Below, one piece after another: positions 45,935 through 57,012 of a stretch of DNA of 64,000 nt; position 1 is the stretch's first letter, and each line of letters starts with the position of its first letter. Under the pieces are notes generated by a model. It searched no databases. It worked only from the letters and a program-made list of their open reading frames with translations, and was not told the origin of the DNA. Origin of the DNA: Homalodisca vitripennis. Lineage: Eukaryota; Arthropoda; Insecta; Hemiptera; Cicadellidae. The translations under genes were made by a program, and so were the position numbers. The stretch covers positions 193,307,501 through 193,371,500 of the forward strand of contig NC_060207.1 in the NCBI RefSeq assembly GCF_021130785.1. Direction: 5' to 3'.

Positions 45935-48774
45935 TTAGTCAGAGTCTGTTTCATAACAATTCCCACCATTTTCTATAGAGTCTGCTCCTTCATCGTTTGG
46001 CTCTGATACTTGAGGCTGTGGCACTTCAACTTGTATAGTTTTGACTCCTGGTTTTAGCACGGGGGTTTCCTTCATAGTCCAGTTTTTTGTAAAACTCATG
46101 ATGGATAGGAGGAACGTAGGGTAGAAGTTCTTGAAGGTCTTTGTACTTGGAAGCTTTAATTTTTTTCCTTTCTTGTTTTTGGTTCTAGTAAGGGTAGTTC
46201 AGTGGGAGTTCTACCAGATGACTTTGCTTTCATGTCATAGGTTGAGAATGGCATAGAATCATTAAAAGTTGTTTTATAAAACAATGTCCATGGTTACGTC
46301 TTTTCTGTATTGAAGCCACTGCATTTGTCTGATTCCAACAACAGATCTTTTAAAAAGATGTTGTACCCCTTCAAGTGTAATGAACTCTTCCTCTTCCATA
46401 CATTTTACCATGAACCTTTTGCAACTTTTAGCAATGATTCCAGCCCAGTGGTCAGGAACAAACACAGATGTATTCGTGTTTCTTTTAGCTAACACTATAG
46501 TTCCAAAAATCACGATCACAGTTGTTGTACTAGTGGCCTGGCAGCAAAAACTTGTGTCGACTACTTCAACTTGGGTTTTTTGAACAACATACAGCCAAAA
46601 ATTTAACTACATAATGACTTTTGTTTTGTCCCCCACAGTTATCACTAAATAATGTTAAATGATTATAACGGTGGGGGGCAGTGCCTTCACGTACTGAAAC
46701 ATGCATGACGTAATTTCCTCACAACCTCTTGACGCTTGGCCCTCATGCCACAAATACATAGAAGCTTGTCCTGAGCTTATGTCATGGATACACAAGTTAT
46801 AAGTCCACAACTGTCTAGAATAGTAGACCTTAGAACACGTCAAGACTGGAGTTGGCAGCATTTTTTGTAAGTCAAAACAAACCGCCTTGTGGCTTGAATC
46901 ATTTTTGGCTTGTTCTTTGGCTTTGTCTAATTGTGCTTTAGCACTCTCTGCCTTGCGTAGGTGGAGTTCTTTCTGTACTGTAGCTGCCTGTTTTTCGTCA
47001 GGTGATCCATGTTACAATAAGCTGTTGGAGTCTGTCACATGTAGCACATGTGTCTGTTTGTGGCCTGTGAAAACTTAAATTGAATTTAGTATTAAAAACA
47101 TACCTGTAATATGGAAGCGGTTAGAGGCTCCTTACCTTTTTCTTTACACAGCTCCTTGTAAAAATCATACATTTTTTTTACATTAAGGCCAGGATTAAGA
47201 TACTTTTTATTTGGAATTTTGTTGACGTGAGTAGTGGCTAGTGTATCTAGGAAATTTCATAATATGCTCCTTGACAAAACTCCAACTTTTTCTGGGTTGG
47301 TTTTGTTCGGAGGAATTTTTTTACCTCGCTTGTCTCTTGGTGAAATAGATGTTCCTGATAGTTGTTTTCTTTTTACAATATTCATAACTCTTTTTTTGTT
47401 GGAAATGTCAATTGTTTTAAGAAAAAACTCCTTGCATACTCTTTTTCCTACAAAAAAATACTGGCACGAAACAGATTTATTGTAATATTCATTGTTTGCT
47501 CTGGTCTGATGTGGACTATGGTGTAAAATTACAGAATTCAAGAAAGCCGACTGCAACTCCCAGTTTCCAAGAGCCCAATACTCATTAAATATTTCTTGGC
47601 GTTTCTCTTGAGGAATATCACTGCACTCATACCTACAATTATGGTTAAAATCTCTGACCCTGCTTTGGTTGATGGTTTTTCCCTGTTCTGTCAGTGTACC
47701 CTTCCCCTTTATTGCGAGCAATCAACCCCTTTTTTCTCTTCCACTGATCAGGCCTTCTTGTTTTCTTCTTTTCTTCATGTTTTGGTCTTTTTGCAGGCGG
47801 TCCATTATTTTGCTCTTCTACAACCACGCCACCTGGAGAATAGATTTTGGGATTAGAAAAATTAGTATAAAGTTATGAACTTTGCTAAAACTTTTTTAAT
47901 TATTAGACGTTGTAATGTATTTGTATAAGCATTTATTGTCCACGATTATTTAATTGTATGGTCACCTTGTTATTAGTTAGAAGAGATGTGGTTCACAATT
48001 TTTTTCATATATTTTTTTCCTTAAAGGTGAACTAAACAGAAAATAAATAATGCAGAGTGGTAGTTTATTTTTTCCAGTGGATAAATTATTATGGTTATTA
48101 TAATTGAGGCAAGACTAATGTAGTACTACTATGCAGCTGATATAATGTCTTTGAAGGCTAACTAATGTGACTAGGCCTAATTCAGAATTGTTGTGTAGCC
48201 AGGAATTTGGCTGGTCTGTGTAGCAACAAATAACTTACTTCTTTTACTATATTTCTATATCCTCAGTTTGTTGATTGCTTTTCTTCTAATTTACTTACAT
48301 GGAGAAAATATGGTAGGCCTAGCTTATTAGATAAATAATACAAAACTTACTTGTTGATGGGCGATTTCTGAAAAGATCTCTTGCAGAATTGTCTTCATTT
48401 CCACTTGGCAAATAGTCAGGGTCTGCGTCTGTGTCATCTGCAGAAAAAAAACAAATTAATTAACTTGATGTACATAAGCCTTTGTCTTCAACAAAATTGT
48501 GTAAATAATTCATTAATTAATAATAGAAGCTGATGTTTACAATGGGCCTAGCCTACTTCCAGTATAACTGTTCTTTAAGAAGCAGAAAAGGCTTTGTCCT
48601 TTAAGAAGAAAAGTGTGGCATAAAATGATCTTGGTAGTACCATATTTGTTTGTTAAAATGTAAACTATTCATCTCTCATCAAACAATGAAACAGGTTTTA
48701 ATTACTTATTAAGTAAACAACTTACCTTCAAAGAGGTTAGGATCACTTCCATCAGAAGAACAATTGTCTGCCAT
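45935..48774 (-). pseudogene. Decayed spliced transposase-like gene (DUF7869-type)
   Basis: Three exons are visible. 48774-48726 starts at ATG (MADNCSSDGSDPNLFE, donor G|GTAAG). 48437-48351 reads DTDADPDYLPSGNEDNS, acceptor TTTCTGCAG. A long exon begins at 47832 and ends at the TAA 45935-45937. The long exon gives, in order, KRPKHEEKKKTRRPDQW; DFNHNCRYEC and EIFNEYWALGNWELQSAFL; SPRDKRGKKIPPNK; KKMYDFYKELCKE; DTCATCDRLQQL; a helical KELHLRKAESAKAQLDKAKE; then the acidic motifs CFDLQKMLPTP, SDNCGGQNKSHY and NNCDRDFG; and a tail with ELLPYVPPIHHEFY. These match an arthropod family I recall as DUF7869, with RNase H-like acidic residues. At least eight frameshifts (e.g. 47676-47683, near 47270, 47210, 47096, 47008, 46674, 46507, 46291) and stops at 46566-46568 and 46530-46532 show it is dead. 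Confidence 0.78.
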
Positions 48775-48984
48775 TTCTTTCTATCTAGTTGTCTATTATC
48801 CAAATATTAACAAAATATTACAAAAAATGAATTCTCATTTTCATTAATATTAACAATAAGCAATATAATTGTTATTAACAATATTTAATAATAACAATAA
48901 TAAGCTCTTCCCACCACAGTAAACTTCACTGACAGACAGAGTAATGAAAACAACAATGTGCCATGCAGCTGTTTTCAAACTCCT

Positions 48985-49120
48985 GCTCAGTAGTCAAGGG
49001 GTACATGTGACTTGTATCTCTTGACCACTCATCAAAATAATGTTATTGTTCAGTAGTCAAGGGTATTCACTGCTAGAGCTCAGCACCTGATGGTGACTGA
49101 CTTATACTCTTGGCCACCAA
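48985..49120. repeat. Subterminal motif cluster (right)
   Basis: Four variants of the terminal motif: GTCAAGGGGTACATGT (48993), GACTTGTATCTCTTGACCAC (49009-49028), GTCAAGGGTATTCA (49056) and GACTTATACTCTTGGCCAC (49098-49116), in alternating orientation. The array just inside the right end suggests multiple transposase-binding sites. Confidence 0.6.
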
Positions 49121-49176
49121 CTTTTTATTATATTTAGCTACAAGAATCTGTGTCTAACTCATTTTCACCAAAAAAA

Positions 49177-49208
49177 TGGACTTGTACCCCTTGTCTTCTA
49201 ACCCCTTC
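49177..49208 (-). repeat. Right terminal inverted repeat
   Basis: Partner of 45549-45580; followed by the ATGT target duplication at 49209-49212. Confidence 0.85.
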
Positions 49209-49306
49209 ATGTGTGTTTGTTAGCAATAAAAAAATTTAACACTTTAACTGCACTCATTAATATAGGTAACAGTATGTTTTCTAAATTGTTTGACTGAGAC
49301 CTTCAT

Positions 49307-49346
49307 CATATAGTAAAATAGACAATCATATAGTAAAATAGACAAT
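49307..49346. repeat. 20-bp direct duplication
   Basis: CATATAGTAAAATAGACAAT occurs twice in immediate succession. Confidence 0.9.
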
Positions 49347-49489
49347 AAATAATTATAAAACAATATATCAATAACTTAACATACTGCCTCATTTCACTGC
49401 AATGAAATTTTAAATTAAACATTAAGCAGTAAAACTTACTATTTTGACTTTGTCAAAAAATTTGTATTCATCTGTAAAATTTTGGGAAA

Positions 49490-49570
49490 TGTAACAGCCT
49501 TCATCGACGACTTCAAAGGAAAAGTTGAGCAAAAGCGTTACTTCTTTCCTTCGCAGGTAAATTAATTACT
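49490..49570. repeat. Dispersed fragment, partner at 16345-16420
   Basis: GACGACTTCAAAGGA followed by CTTCCTTCGCAGGTAAATTAATTA-like sequence matches the segment at 16345-16420. Probably a transposon end; no coding sequence. Confidence 0.45.
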
Positions 49571-51542
49571 TTTACACCTTTTATCCTATTTATTCTCTTT
49601 CTCTCTGCACGAACTATAATTTAACATTTAAGAATGTGTTTTCATACCCCAATTAACGCATTTCGCTTTCATAGATCTACTGGTACTATTAATAATGTAT
49701 TGCTCCTTAAGTCATTGAAATTATTGAATAGCCTTTATTCACTTAATTTCGAATATTATTCATGGATCAATTTCCTGGATCAGTGTCATGACTTTTTGAT
49801 CCTGTTCTTAAAATAATTATTTATACTCAACTTATTTACGTACTTGGCTGCTACAGTTCGATTCTCACACAGCTTCCCACCGAATAACTGGGTTATCGTA
49901 GGAATATCCATTTTAAATGGCATATCAAACATTCCTGAGATTAGTAATGGAATATATTCTAGAAGAAAGAATCTTCTGATCAATTTTAGAATAATTGGAT
50001 TTATAACCTTAAAAAAAGCAGTGTTAAGGTCCTGAAGTTAGAAAGTGGAATAGTTTTTAAAAGTCCCAATGACATAAATCGAACTTCCCTGTAATAATAT
50101 TTTATTGAAGACCTCCAACATTTTAAACACTTGAACTAATTTAGGCATGTTTAAAGGAAATAAATGCCAAAGTCTATAGCCTTCTTATTGAAAGCAATTA
50201 TGTTGATAAATCTCTAGTATACTTTTCATACTAAATTAGGCACACATCACGACTAAGTAAGTACATATTTCAATGCTCTTGGTTATCGGATCAGAGATTA
50301 AGAGAAATTGCGACTGGCTCTTATTTCAGGTTTTCCGATTGTTGGGTTTCCAAGATTATTTCTGGTTCGAAGAAATTATATTTCCGACCCAAAAGCTGAG
50401 TTCGCCTTGAGAAGTCTATTTTGGTAAAAAGGCTTTACTTCCGGCGCTTGTAATCTACTTCCGTTATAGGAGATGGAATTCCAATAAGCCACCGCACAAC
50501 GTCACATTTTGATTACCTTACGTGCACATATTCACAGCTTCCATCACGAAATTGAACATTATAGCAATGTTTAAATTATTAAATAATACCCTGACTAAAC
50601 TAAATAGTTAGGATTTGCCACTTTGCCATCTACAGTAAAATATAGATGGTACTGCCATTGCTATTTGTAGCACATTAAGACAACTGGTAATTGTTCAAGC
50701 AAACATAAGTTCTGTGATATTGCGTGGAACGTTGCGTTGTACAACTGTCAACAATTTTTCCCTCGTATATAGTAAATATACTTTGCTTCCATTATACTTC
50801 TTTTAGAGTTTTTATGTATGGTATTTCAGAATAAATATGTGTCTATGTTCTTACATCCATGTGGTATACGCCAAATTTCGTTTAGATCTTTTTGTTTGTT
50901 ATTGAGTGTCAAACAACTAAATACCTTCAAAAACCTTTGCATTTATATTATTATTAGGATTTTTATTCTTTTGTATCTTTAAAAACTTTTAACGTTGAAT
51001 TGTTAAACTTTAAATTACGGAAACTATCATAATTTCCAAACATTTTCCATTTAATTTCGATTACTAAACAAGTTTTGCCACTGTAAAATTATTTAACAGT
51101 ATACCACATTTTCAATACTGCATAAACAAAGTTAAAATGTTCAATTCCCAAATAAAAAAAAACCATTTCACGTTCGTATATCGACGTACGGGTACTGTTA
51201 TAGTACAATACTTGTGTAACATTGTAACCAACACGAGTGTAGGACCGGCATTTGTGAAAACAGCAGTGACTGCTAAAAGGCTCTGTGAAAGAGGAATGGA
51301 ATTAAATTGGGTCTGTTTGCGGCTACCCCACTCCTATCAAAGCCAAACTGTTCAGTCAACGAATTGGTTCTATCAATATCAGTCTCAGAATGTTATTGAT
51401 AACTCAATTATTTCTACGAAGTAGGGGTGTGGGAAATAAATACATAGTAAGAAAATGTTCTACCAAACATACAGAGTCCAGGTAATAACGTTTTGTATTA
51501 CTTCTTTCATCAAAATACACGTATGAAAAAGTCAAGTATTGC

Positions 51543-51545
<3 letters not shown>
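49571..51545. other. AT-rich stretch, no gene seen
   Basis: Chance frames up to 95 codons with no motif; no tandem structure. Confidence 0.4.

Positions 51546-51546
<1 letters not shown>

Positions 51547-51590
<44 letters not shown>
51547..51590. repeat. (AT)n microsatellite
   Basis: About 22 AT units, followed by TTATTTATTTATTATATT and a second short AT run. Confidence 0.95.
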
Positions 51591-51594
<4 letters not shown>

Positions 51595-51612
51595 TTATTT
51601 ATTATATTATAT

Positions 51613-52076
51613 ATATATATAAATGAATGTTTGTGTGTTTGTCCTTTATAGACTCAGAAACTATTTGACCGATCATTATGAAAATTTGTATGTATGTGTA
51701 TTTTTCCACGTAGAAGGTTTATCACCACCAGGAGGCGCTGCAAAATATATAAGTTATCAAAGCGCCTGCACATTGCAAACTGCAATTACGAGATAGTTGT
51801 GTATAATAACCACACACTATGTGAAGGTGCTAAGTTTTTATGGACATATGTATTTCAAATTAATTTCTGTTTGGCCTTATAGCTTGAATGTTAGACCACT
51901 TTGTTATTAAGTACATGTACGTGTACAATGGCTATAAACATACACTTTTAGCAGATTTTCTTGATAGTGTCGACAAGGTAAATTCTACATCAACGTTGAC
52001 AATATAATTCACTTGAACCAGAAGTGCTCATACACGAGCAAAGCTTACAAATACGAAGCCGCAGGGAACAGCCATT
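51613..52076 (+). mobile_element. Non-autonomous Helitron-like element
   Basis: Shows the layout of a common insect repeat: GTTTGTGTGTTTGTCC, ACTCAGAAACTATTTGACCG, a middle with AAAGCGCCTGCACATTG and AATTACGAGATAG, and an end ACGAAGCCGCAGGGAACAGC. The homologous copy at 59328-59822 in opposite orientation ends in CTAG. I infer Helitron ancestry from that end; the 5' TC start is not visible. Confidence 0.42.
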
Positions 52077-52079
52077 TAA

Positions 52080-52865
52080 TGATAAAAATCAGATATAGTA
52101 GAAATATTAATAATTAATTTTGTTATTTAACTTAAACGCTTTTATTTTTAAGCTTCTATTCCATGTTATGACCAAAATTAAAACGTATTTATTTCAACTT
52201 GTCAATAAAATATTATGCTTTACGCTATGAAATGTTTTATTTAAAATGCACTTTAGAAATTTATGAAAAAATTCAACTGTAATATTATATAGTCAAGCAT
52301 GAATTGTAGCAAGTTTTGTCTGTTACAAGAAAGAAAAACGATAGAAGAATATATTTGTAAAAATTAGGGATATTCCCTTTTTTTAGTACCATTCCAATTT
52401 GATAATAAGTCTATTTCAATCGTTATATTAGTGAAAAGTGTTTCATCTTTTCCAAAGGATATTATATAATAAACGAAAAAAACATGTTGTACGAACGTAT
52501 GTGATATCTCACTTTGTATATTGTCTGTCAGTGCATATGTGGTTTCTTACTAAAAAAAACCCATAACTCAAAACTTGTTAGACCGAAATACATAAATCTT
52601 GGAATTTAAGAGTATGTTTTACAAAAACCAAAACGGAATAAAAAGCAATTTAAATAAATATTATCACTTTCCATTTCAAAATGGCAGTATTTAAAATATT
52701 TCAAAAATAACTATTTATAAAGGGTTGATTATACTCATAAATTCTTAAAACGACTTTTCATTTAAAATTAAAAGAATAACAATAGCAAATTTGTTGGAAT
52801 CAGATGGAAAAGAAAATAGTTCCTTCTATTTTGTTTGGTGAATGTTTATGCCTTCTTACATGTGG
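52080..52865. other. AT-rich stretch, no gene seen
   Basis: No frame or repeat that I can support. Confidence 0.4.
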
Positions 52866-52868
52866 AAA

Positions 52869-52923
<55 letters not shown>
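52869..52923. repeat. (TA)n microsatellite
   Basis: About 27 TA units. Confidence 0.95.
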
Positions 52924-52928
<5 letters not shown>

Positions 52929-53416
52929 ATGCTGATTTAAATAAATATTTGTCCTTAAAATTTATTGTGTGAAAATTTTCCATTTTTTGTTTTGTTTTAA
53001 GTACATTTAGATGTAATAAAATCGTCAAATTAAAGAACATATTTTTGTAAAAAACGATTAAATAGTAATATTAAATTTTTTTTAATATCATAAAAAACAA
53101 ACATGTTACATTCCGTTCATTATATAACGTAAGTATAAATAGTTTCAAATTAACTTTTAAGTTTAAATTAACTTTCAAATAAAGTTTTAGTAGTGTAAAT
53201 ATTAGTGTCTGTGTACGTATTTAAAGGAATATGATGACGTTCCGGAATAGTCGCGTATCCACATAGACCTCAGGGGATGAGATTCTGTGGCTTTTCACTT
53301 CAGAGTACACAGAAAATGATCAATTTAAAGTTTTACTTATATTTGATTTATTATTCTTAAATAATAAATAAAATATTTAAACATTCCCTTACGAATAAAA
53401 TTTGTGAAATGTCCTT

Positions 53417-53691
53417 CTGTAGTGTGTAATGTACTTTTAGGTATTTCAATTGTCCTCTATGTAGCCCATCAATGTATACTATATCAGCGGTTGACACTAA
53501 CTTAACATTTCTGTAGTGTGTAATGTACTTTTAGGTATTTCAATTGTCCTCTATGTAGCCCATCAATGTATACTATATCAGCGGTTGACACTAACTTAAC
53601 ATTTCTGTAGTGTGTAATGTACTTTTAGGTATTTCAATTGTCCTCTATGTAGCCCATCAATGTATCAGCGGTTGACACTAACTTAACATTT
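53417..53691. repeat. 94-bp minisatellite, three units
   Basis: Units start at 53417, 53511 and 53605 with CTGTAGTGTGTAATGTACTT. The first two are identical as far as I can read; the third lacks seven bases (ACTATAT). Very recent amplification or a possible assembly feature. Confidence 0.93.
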
Positions 53692-53745
53692 CTGCAAAAC
53701 TCCTCTGAACATGACCCTAGAGCACAAAACCATAATTGTTCAAAG

Positions 53746-53746
<1 letters not shown>

Positions 53747-53800
<54 letters not shown>
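53747..53800. repeat. (TA)n microsatellite
   Basis: About 24 TA units with one break near 53795. Confidence 0.93.
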
Positions 53801-53801
<1 letters not shown>

Positions 53802-53809
53802 GCCTTATA

Positions 53810-55485
53810 TTATAATACGTGGCATGTAGGAACGATAAATGTTCCAAAAACCCAAACAAGTTGAAACTTTCTACAAAACTATATCTAATTATATCTATCC
53901 CAGCTTAGTGCATTATTCAGCTTGGTACGCCATGTCGATTAATATGGCAATCGTTTTAAATTTGTACAACACCATTTATTTATAAACGTAGAGAATAAAC
54001 AAATGTGTTCTGTAATGTTTATAACATCTCCTGCTCTGTTCTTTTTAAATAATTGTTATGTATCTCAAACTGGAATATTTCACACAGTAAAACCCTTGGC
54101 CCCTGGCCTACATTGGAGGCCTACATCCCATAAGTGTTTCTCTACAACCAAGAACTGGAATGCTGAAAAAATTAAAAGTTGTTATATAATTGGTATTATA
54201 AATATATTGGCCACCATTCATTAGCCAGATTTTGTTTTAATGTGGCAGCCGTAAAAACATTTTAAAACCCGTTATTTATCAAGGTACAGAAAAAATGTTT
54301 TCCAGGGTGTTTTTAATATTTCCCAAACTTTTTGTCATTATAAGTTTTTTAATCTATTGGGATTCAAGATGTTAAGTAGATATAAATCTAATTTAAAAAA
54401 TCGTATTGTCTAATTAAATATTAACTATTTTCATTATATAATATTTCCTTATTGAGAATCTGCTGTAGGACAACCTCTAAGAAATATTATTTAGTGTAAG
54501 AGAAAAAGAATGTTGCATGAAAATAATTGTCACAAAAACATGGTACAGAACCGATAAACATTGGTGGAAATATATGTGTTGTTTACAAAGCGTCGTTTTG
54601 CACCATTGATGCAACATTCTCTATTACTAAAGATCGAGATAAACACTGGAAGTAAGAAGCGAGAGGTGAATATTTGCAGAAGAAACAGCACACAATGACA
54701 AGCAGACGTTGTGTGTCTAAACTGTCTCTTGAATAATAGAACAGAGATCAAGTGCAGTACAACGTTCTGTACGTCTTATACAGGATGTCTCACATTATGA
54801 GGGATAAACTACATATCCCACATCGTTTGAGTTTTATTAATTTATCATATAAATGAAGCTAAAGAGTTCTTTGTTTAAAATCTGTATCCGTTACTACCGG
54901 TCTGATAAACTCGTAAAATTATGGTGTCAATAAAATCCAACGAGTACAGCATTCAAAACTACTTTCTGTAGACCATTTACTCTAACCTTTTGTAATAAAA
55001 TTGAATATGTACAGACATTTTTATGGTATTAAATATTATTGAACTGTATTCATCTATAATAACACTTACTAGTCCTGTACATACCATTTTAAAAAACACA
55101 AGTTTTTAGCTTCAAAATTGAAATTAATTTAATTTCTTTGGTGTTATTTACAAAATAGTTTATGGGTATTTACTGAACACACAAAATTTACAGATTCTGT
55201 ATTAGTTACAGAAGTACGTCTTAAATATTTCAATAGTAAAAATGAGAACCGATCTCACCTTTTAGAACAAATTTTGAATTGTATTCAAAATATCATAAAT
55301 CCTTAGTAAGGAGCTAATTAACTTAACTCTCTGATTTCAATGCTCTGTCACAGGTTGAGTTCTCCAAGTTTTAATAAAACTGGTAAAATATCAGAAAAAA
55401 ATTAAAAACAATTTCATCATTGTTTAATATAGTAGAGTATGTATAGCCTAAATAACTACAAAAATTAGTTATTTATTAGTAATTA
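53810..55485. other. AT-rich stretch, no gene seen
   Basis: TATACAGGATGTCTCAC at 54777-54793 resembles a mariner-type terminus, but I find no matching opposite end, so I do not call an element. Confidence 0.4.
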
Positions 55486-55490
55486 TTATT

Positions 55491-55586
55491 CAGTCTTCTA
55501 GTCAACTTGAGCATACCAAAATCAGTTTTCTAGTCAACCTGAGCACACCAAATTCAGTCTTCTAGTCAACTTGAGCATACCAAATT
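55491..55586. repeat. 32-bp minisatellite, three units
   Basis: CAGTCTTCTAGTCAACTTGA begins units at 55491, 55523 and 55555; few substitutions. Confidence 0.92.
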
Positions 55587-56244
55587 CTCTGTTGACAGCG
55601 GGTCCGTTATACACTGAAAAAGGATACGAAGCTGAATATCAAGAAAGGCAATAGAATATCAAACCAACCGTAAATAATATTATGTAATAGTTTTGTTATT
55701 TATGCTACTCTCAGGCTAAATTTAACTATATACGATTCAGTTGAAGTCTTGCATGAACACATAAATAATATATGCCTCTATTTCTACTTTCGTTTAAAAA
55801 TTATCATAGGGGTCCATCATATTTTAGAATAGCTGCTTTATTATATCATAAGCAAGCTTCTACACTGTATTTCGAGTTATTGAAAATTACATCTTTCTTG
55901 AAAAATTTTAAATGCAAAAGGAATATTTAAACGTCTTTCCAATAATAGAGAATTTCCCAAACAATGAAAACCTAAATTTATAAAGCAGAAAGTAATTAAT
56001 TATTACGTTATATAAAACGGGGATGTATTCGAAAGATGTACTATCATACACATACAAACAATGTGTACACAACCAATGTAAACTTTAACATCGTAAACTG
56101 AAATAATAAGCGGAATTTGTTTTACCAACTTCACCATTAGCACGTGCTGCGTGCCAATACAAATAACAATTGCTTTGTTTTGGTAATTCAATACACTTTA
56201 ATGTGGTTTTAAGAACCATACTACGTGTTTAACTTAACGTGCTA

Positions 56245-57012
56245 GACTATTGTGAGCACGTTAGACGGCTTGTGTTAACAAGTCCTGTTACGAGCGTGCC
56301 AGGATTGGAAAGTGTTATTATTGAGACAAGCAGCATAGGCAGCTTGTGTCAGCAAGTTCTGTAGTAAACTTCCTAGGTTTGGAAAGTGTTTAGTAGTGAG
56401 ACAAGCAGCATGTGTCAGTAAATTCTGTAGAGAACGTGCTAGGATTTGAGTGTTTAGTAATGAGACAATCAGCATAGACAGCTTGTGTCAGCAAGTTCTG
56501 TAGCAAACGTGCTAGGATTGGAAAGTGTTATTATTGAGACAAGCAGCATAGGCAGCTTGTGTCAGCAAGTTCTGTGGCAAACTTCCTAGGTTTGGAAAGT
56601 GTTTAGTAGTGAGACAAGCAGCATAGGCAGCGGCTTGTGTGTCAATGATGAAATCTGTAGCGAACGTTCTTGGTTTGGAAAGTGTTATTATTGAGACAAG
56701 CAGCATGGGCGGCTTGTGTCAGTAAATTCTGTAGCGAACGTGCTAGCATTGGAAAGTGTTATTATTGAGACAAGCAGCATAGGCAGCTTGTGTGTCAATT
56801 ATGAAATTTGTAGCGAACGTGCTAGGTTTGGAAAGAGTAAAGGCTTATTGAGACAATATTGAGCATAGAGACAATATTGAGACAGGCAGCATGGGCAGCT
56901 TGTATCAGCATGTTCTGTAACGAAAGTCCTAGGTTTGGAAAAGTGTTCAGTAGTGAGAGAAGCAGCACAGATAACTTGTGTCAGCAAGTTCTGTAGCAAA
57001 CGTGCTAGGTTT
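56245..57012. repeat. Degenerate about 75-bp minisatellite, about ten units
   Basis: Units share GAGACAAGCAGCATAGGCAG, CTTGTGTCAGCAAGTTCTGT and GTGCTAGGTTTGGAAAGTGT with variable spacing and indels. The minus-strand frames across it (QNLLTQAAYAACL repeats) change frame and end, so I do not regard them as coding. Confidence 0.88.

Larger units (their letters stand above)
45549..49208 (-). mobile_element. DNA transposon with 4-bp TSD and intron-containing transposase-like gene
   Basis: A 3660-bp element bounded by 32-bp inverted repeats (45549-45580 and 49177-49208; start GAAGGG, end GGGGTACAAGTCCA; 29 of 32 positions match). It is flanked by the direct repeat ATGT (45545-45548 and 49209-49212). 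The inner motif CAAGGGGTACAAGTC recurs in either orientation just inside both ends. A decayed spliced gene on the minus strand fills the centre. Ends, target duplication and gene fit together as one transposon. The 4-bp duplication excludes TA- and TTAA-specific superfamilies. I cannot assign the superfamily; Sola-type elements, which have 4-bp duplications, are one candidate. Confidence 0.8.

Noticed and set aside
47596..47878. Plus-strand frames of 69-86 codons
   Set aside because: Antisense to the transposase-like gene of the 45.5-49.2 kb element.
54777..54830. TATACAGGATGTCTCAC as the end of a mariner-like element
   Set aside because: No inverted partner with a TA border was found within several kilobases.
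56275..56999. Minus-strand QNLLTQAAYAACL repeat frames as a repeat protein
   Set aside because: The frames are short, end at stops and shift with indels between units; they follow from the minisatellite.
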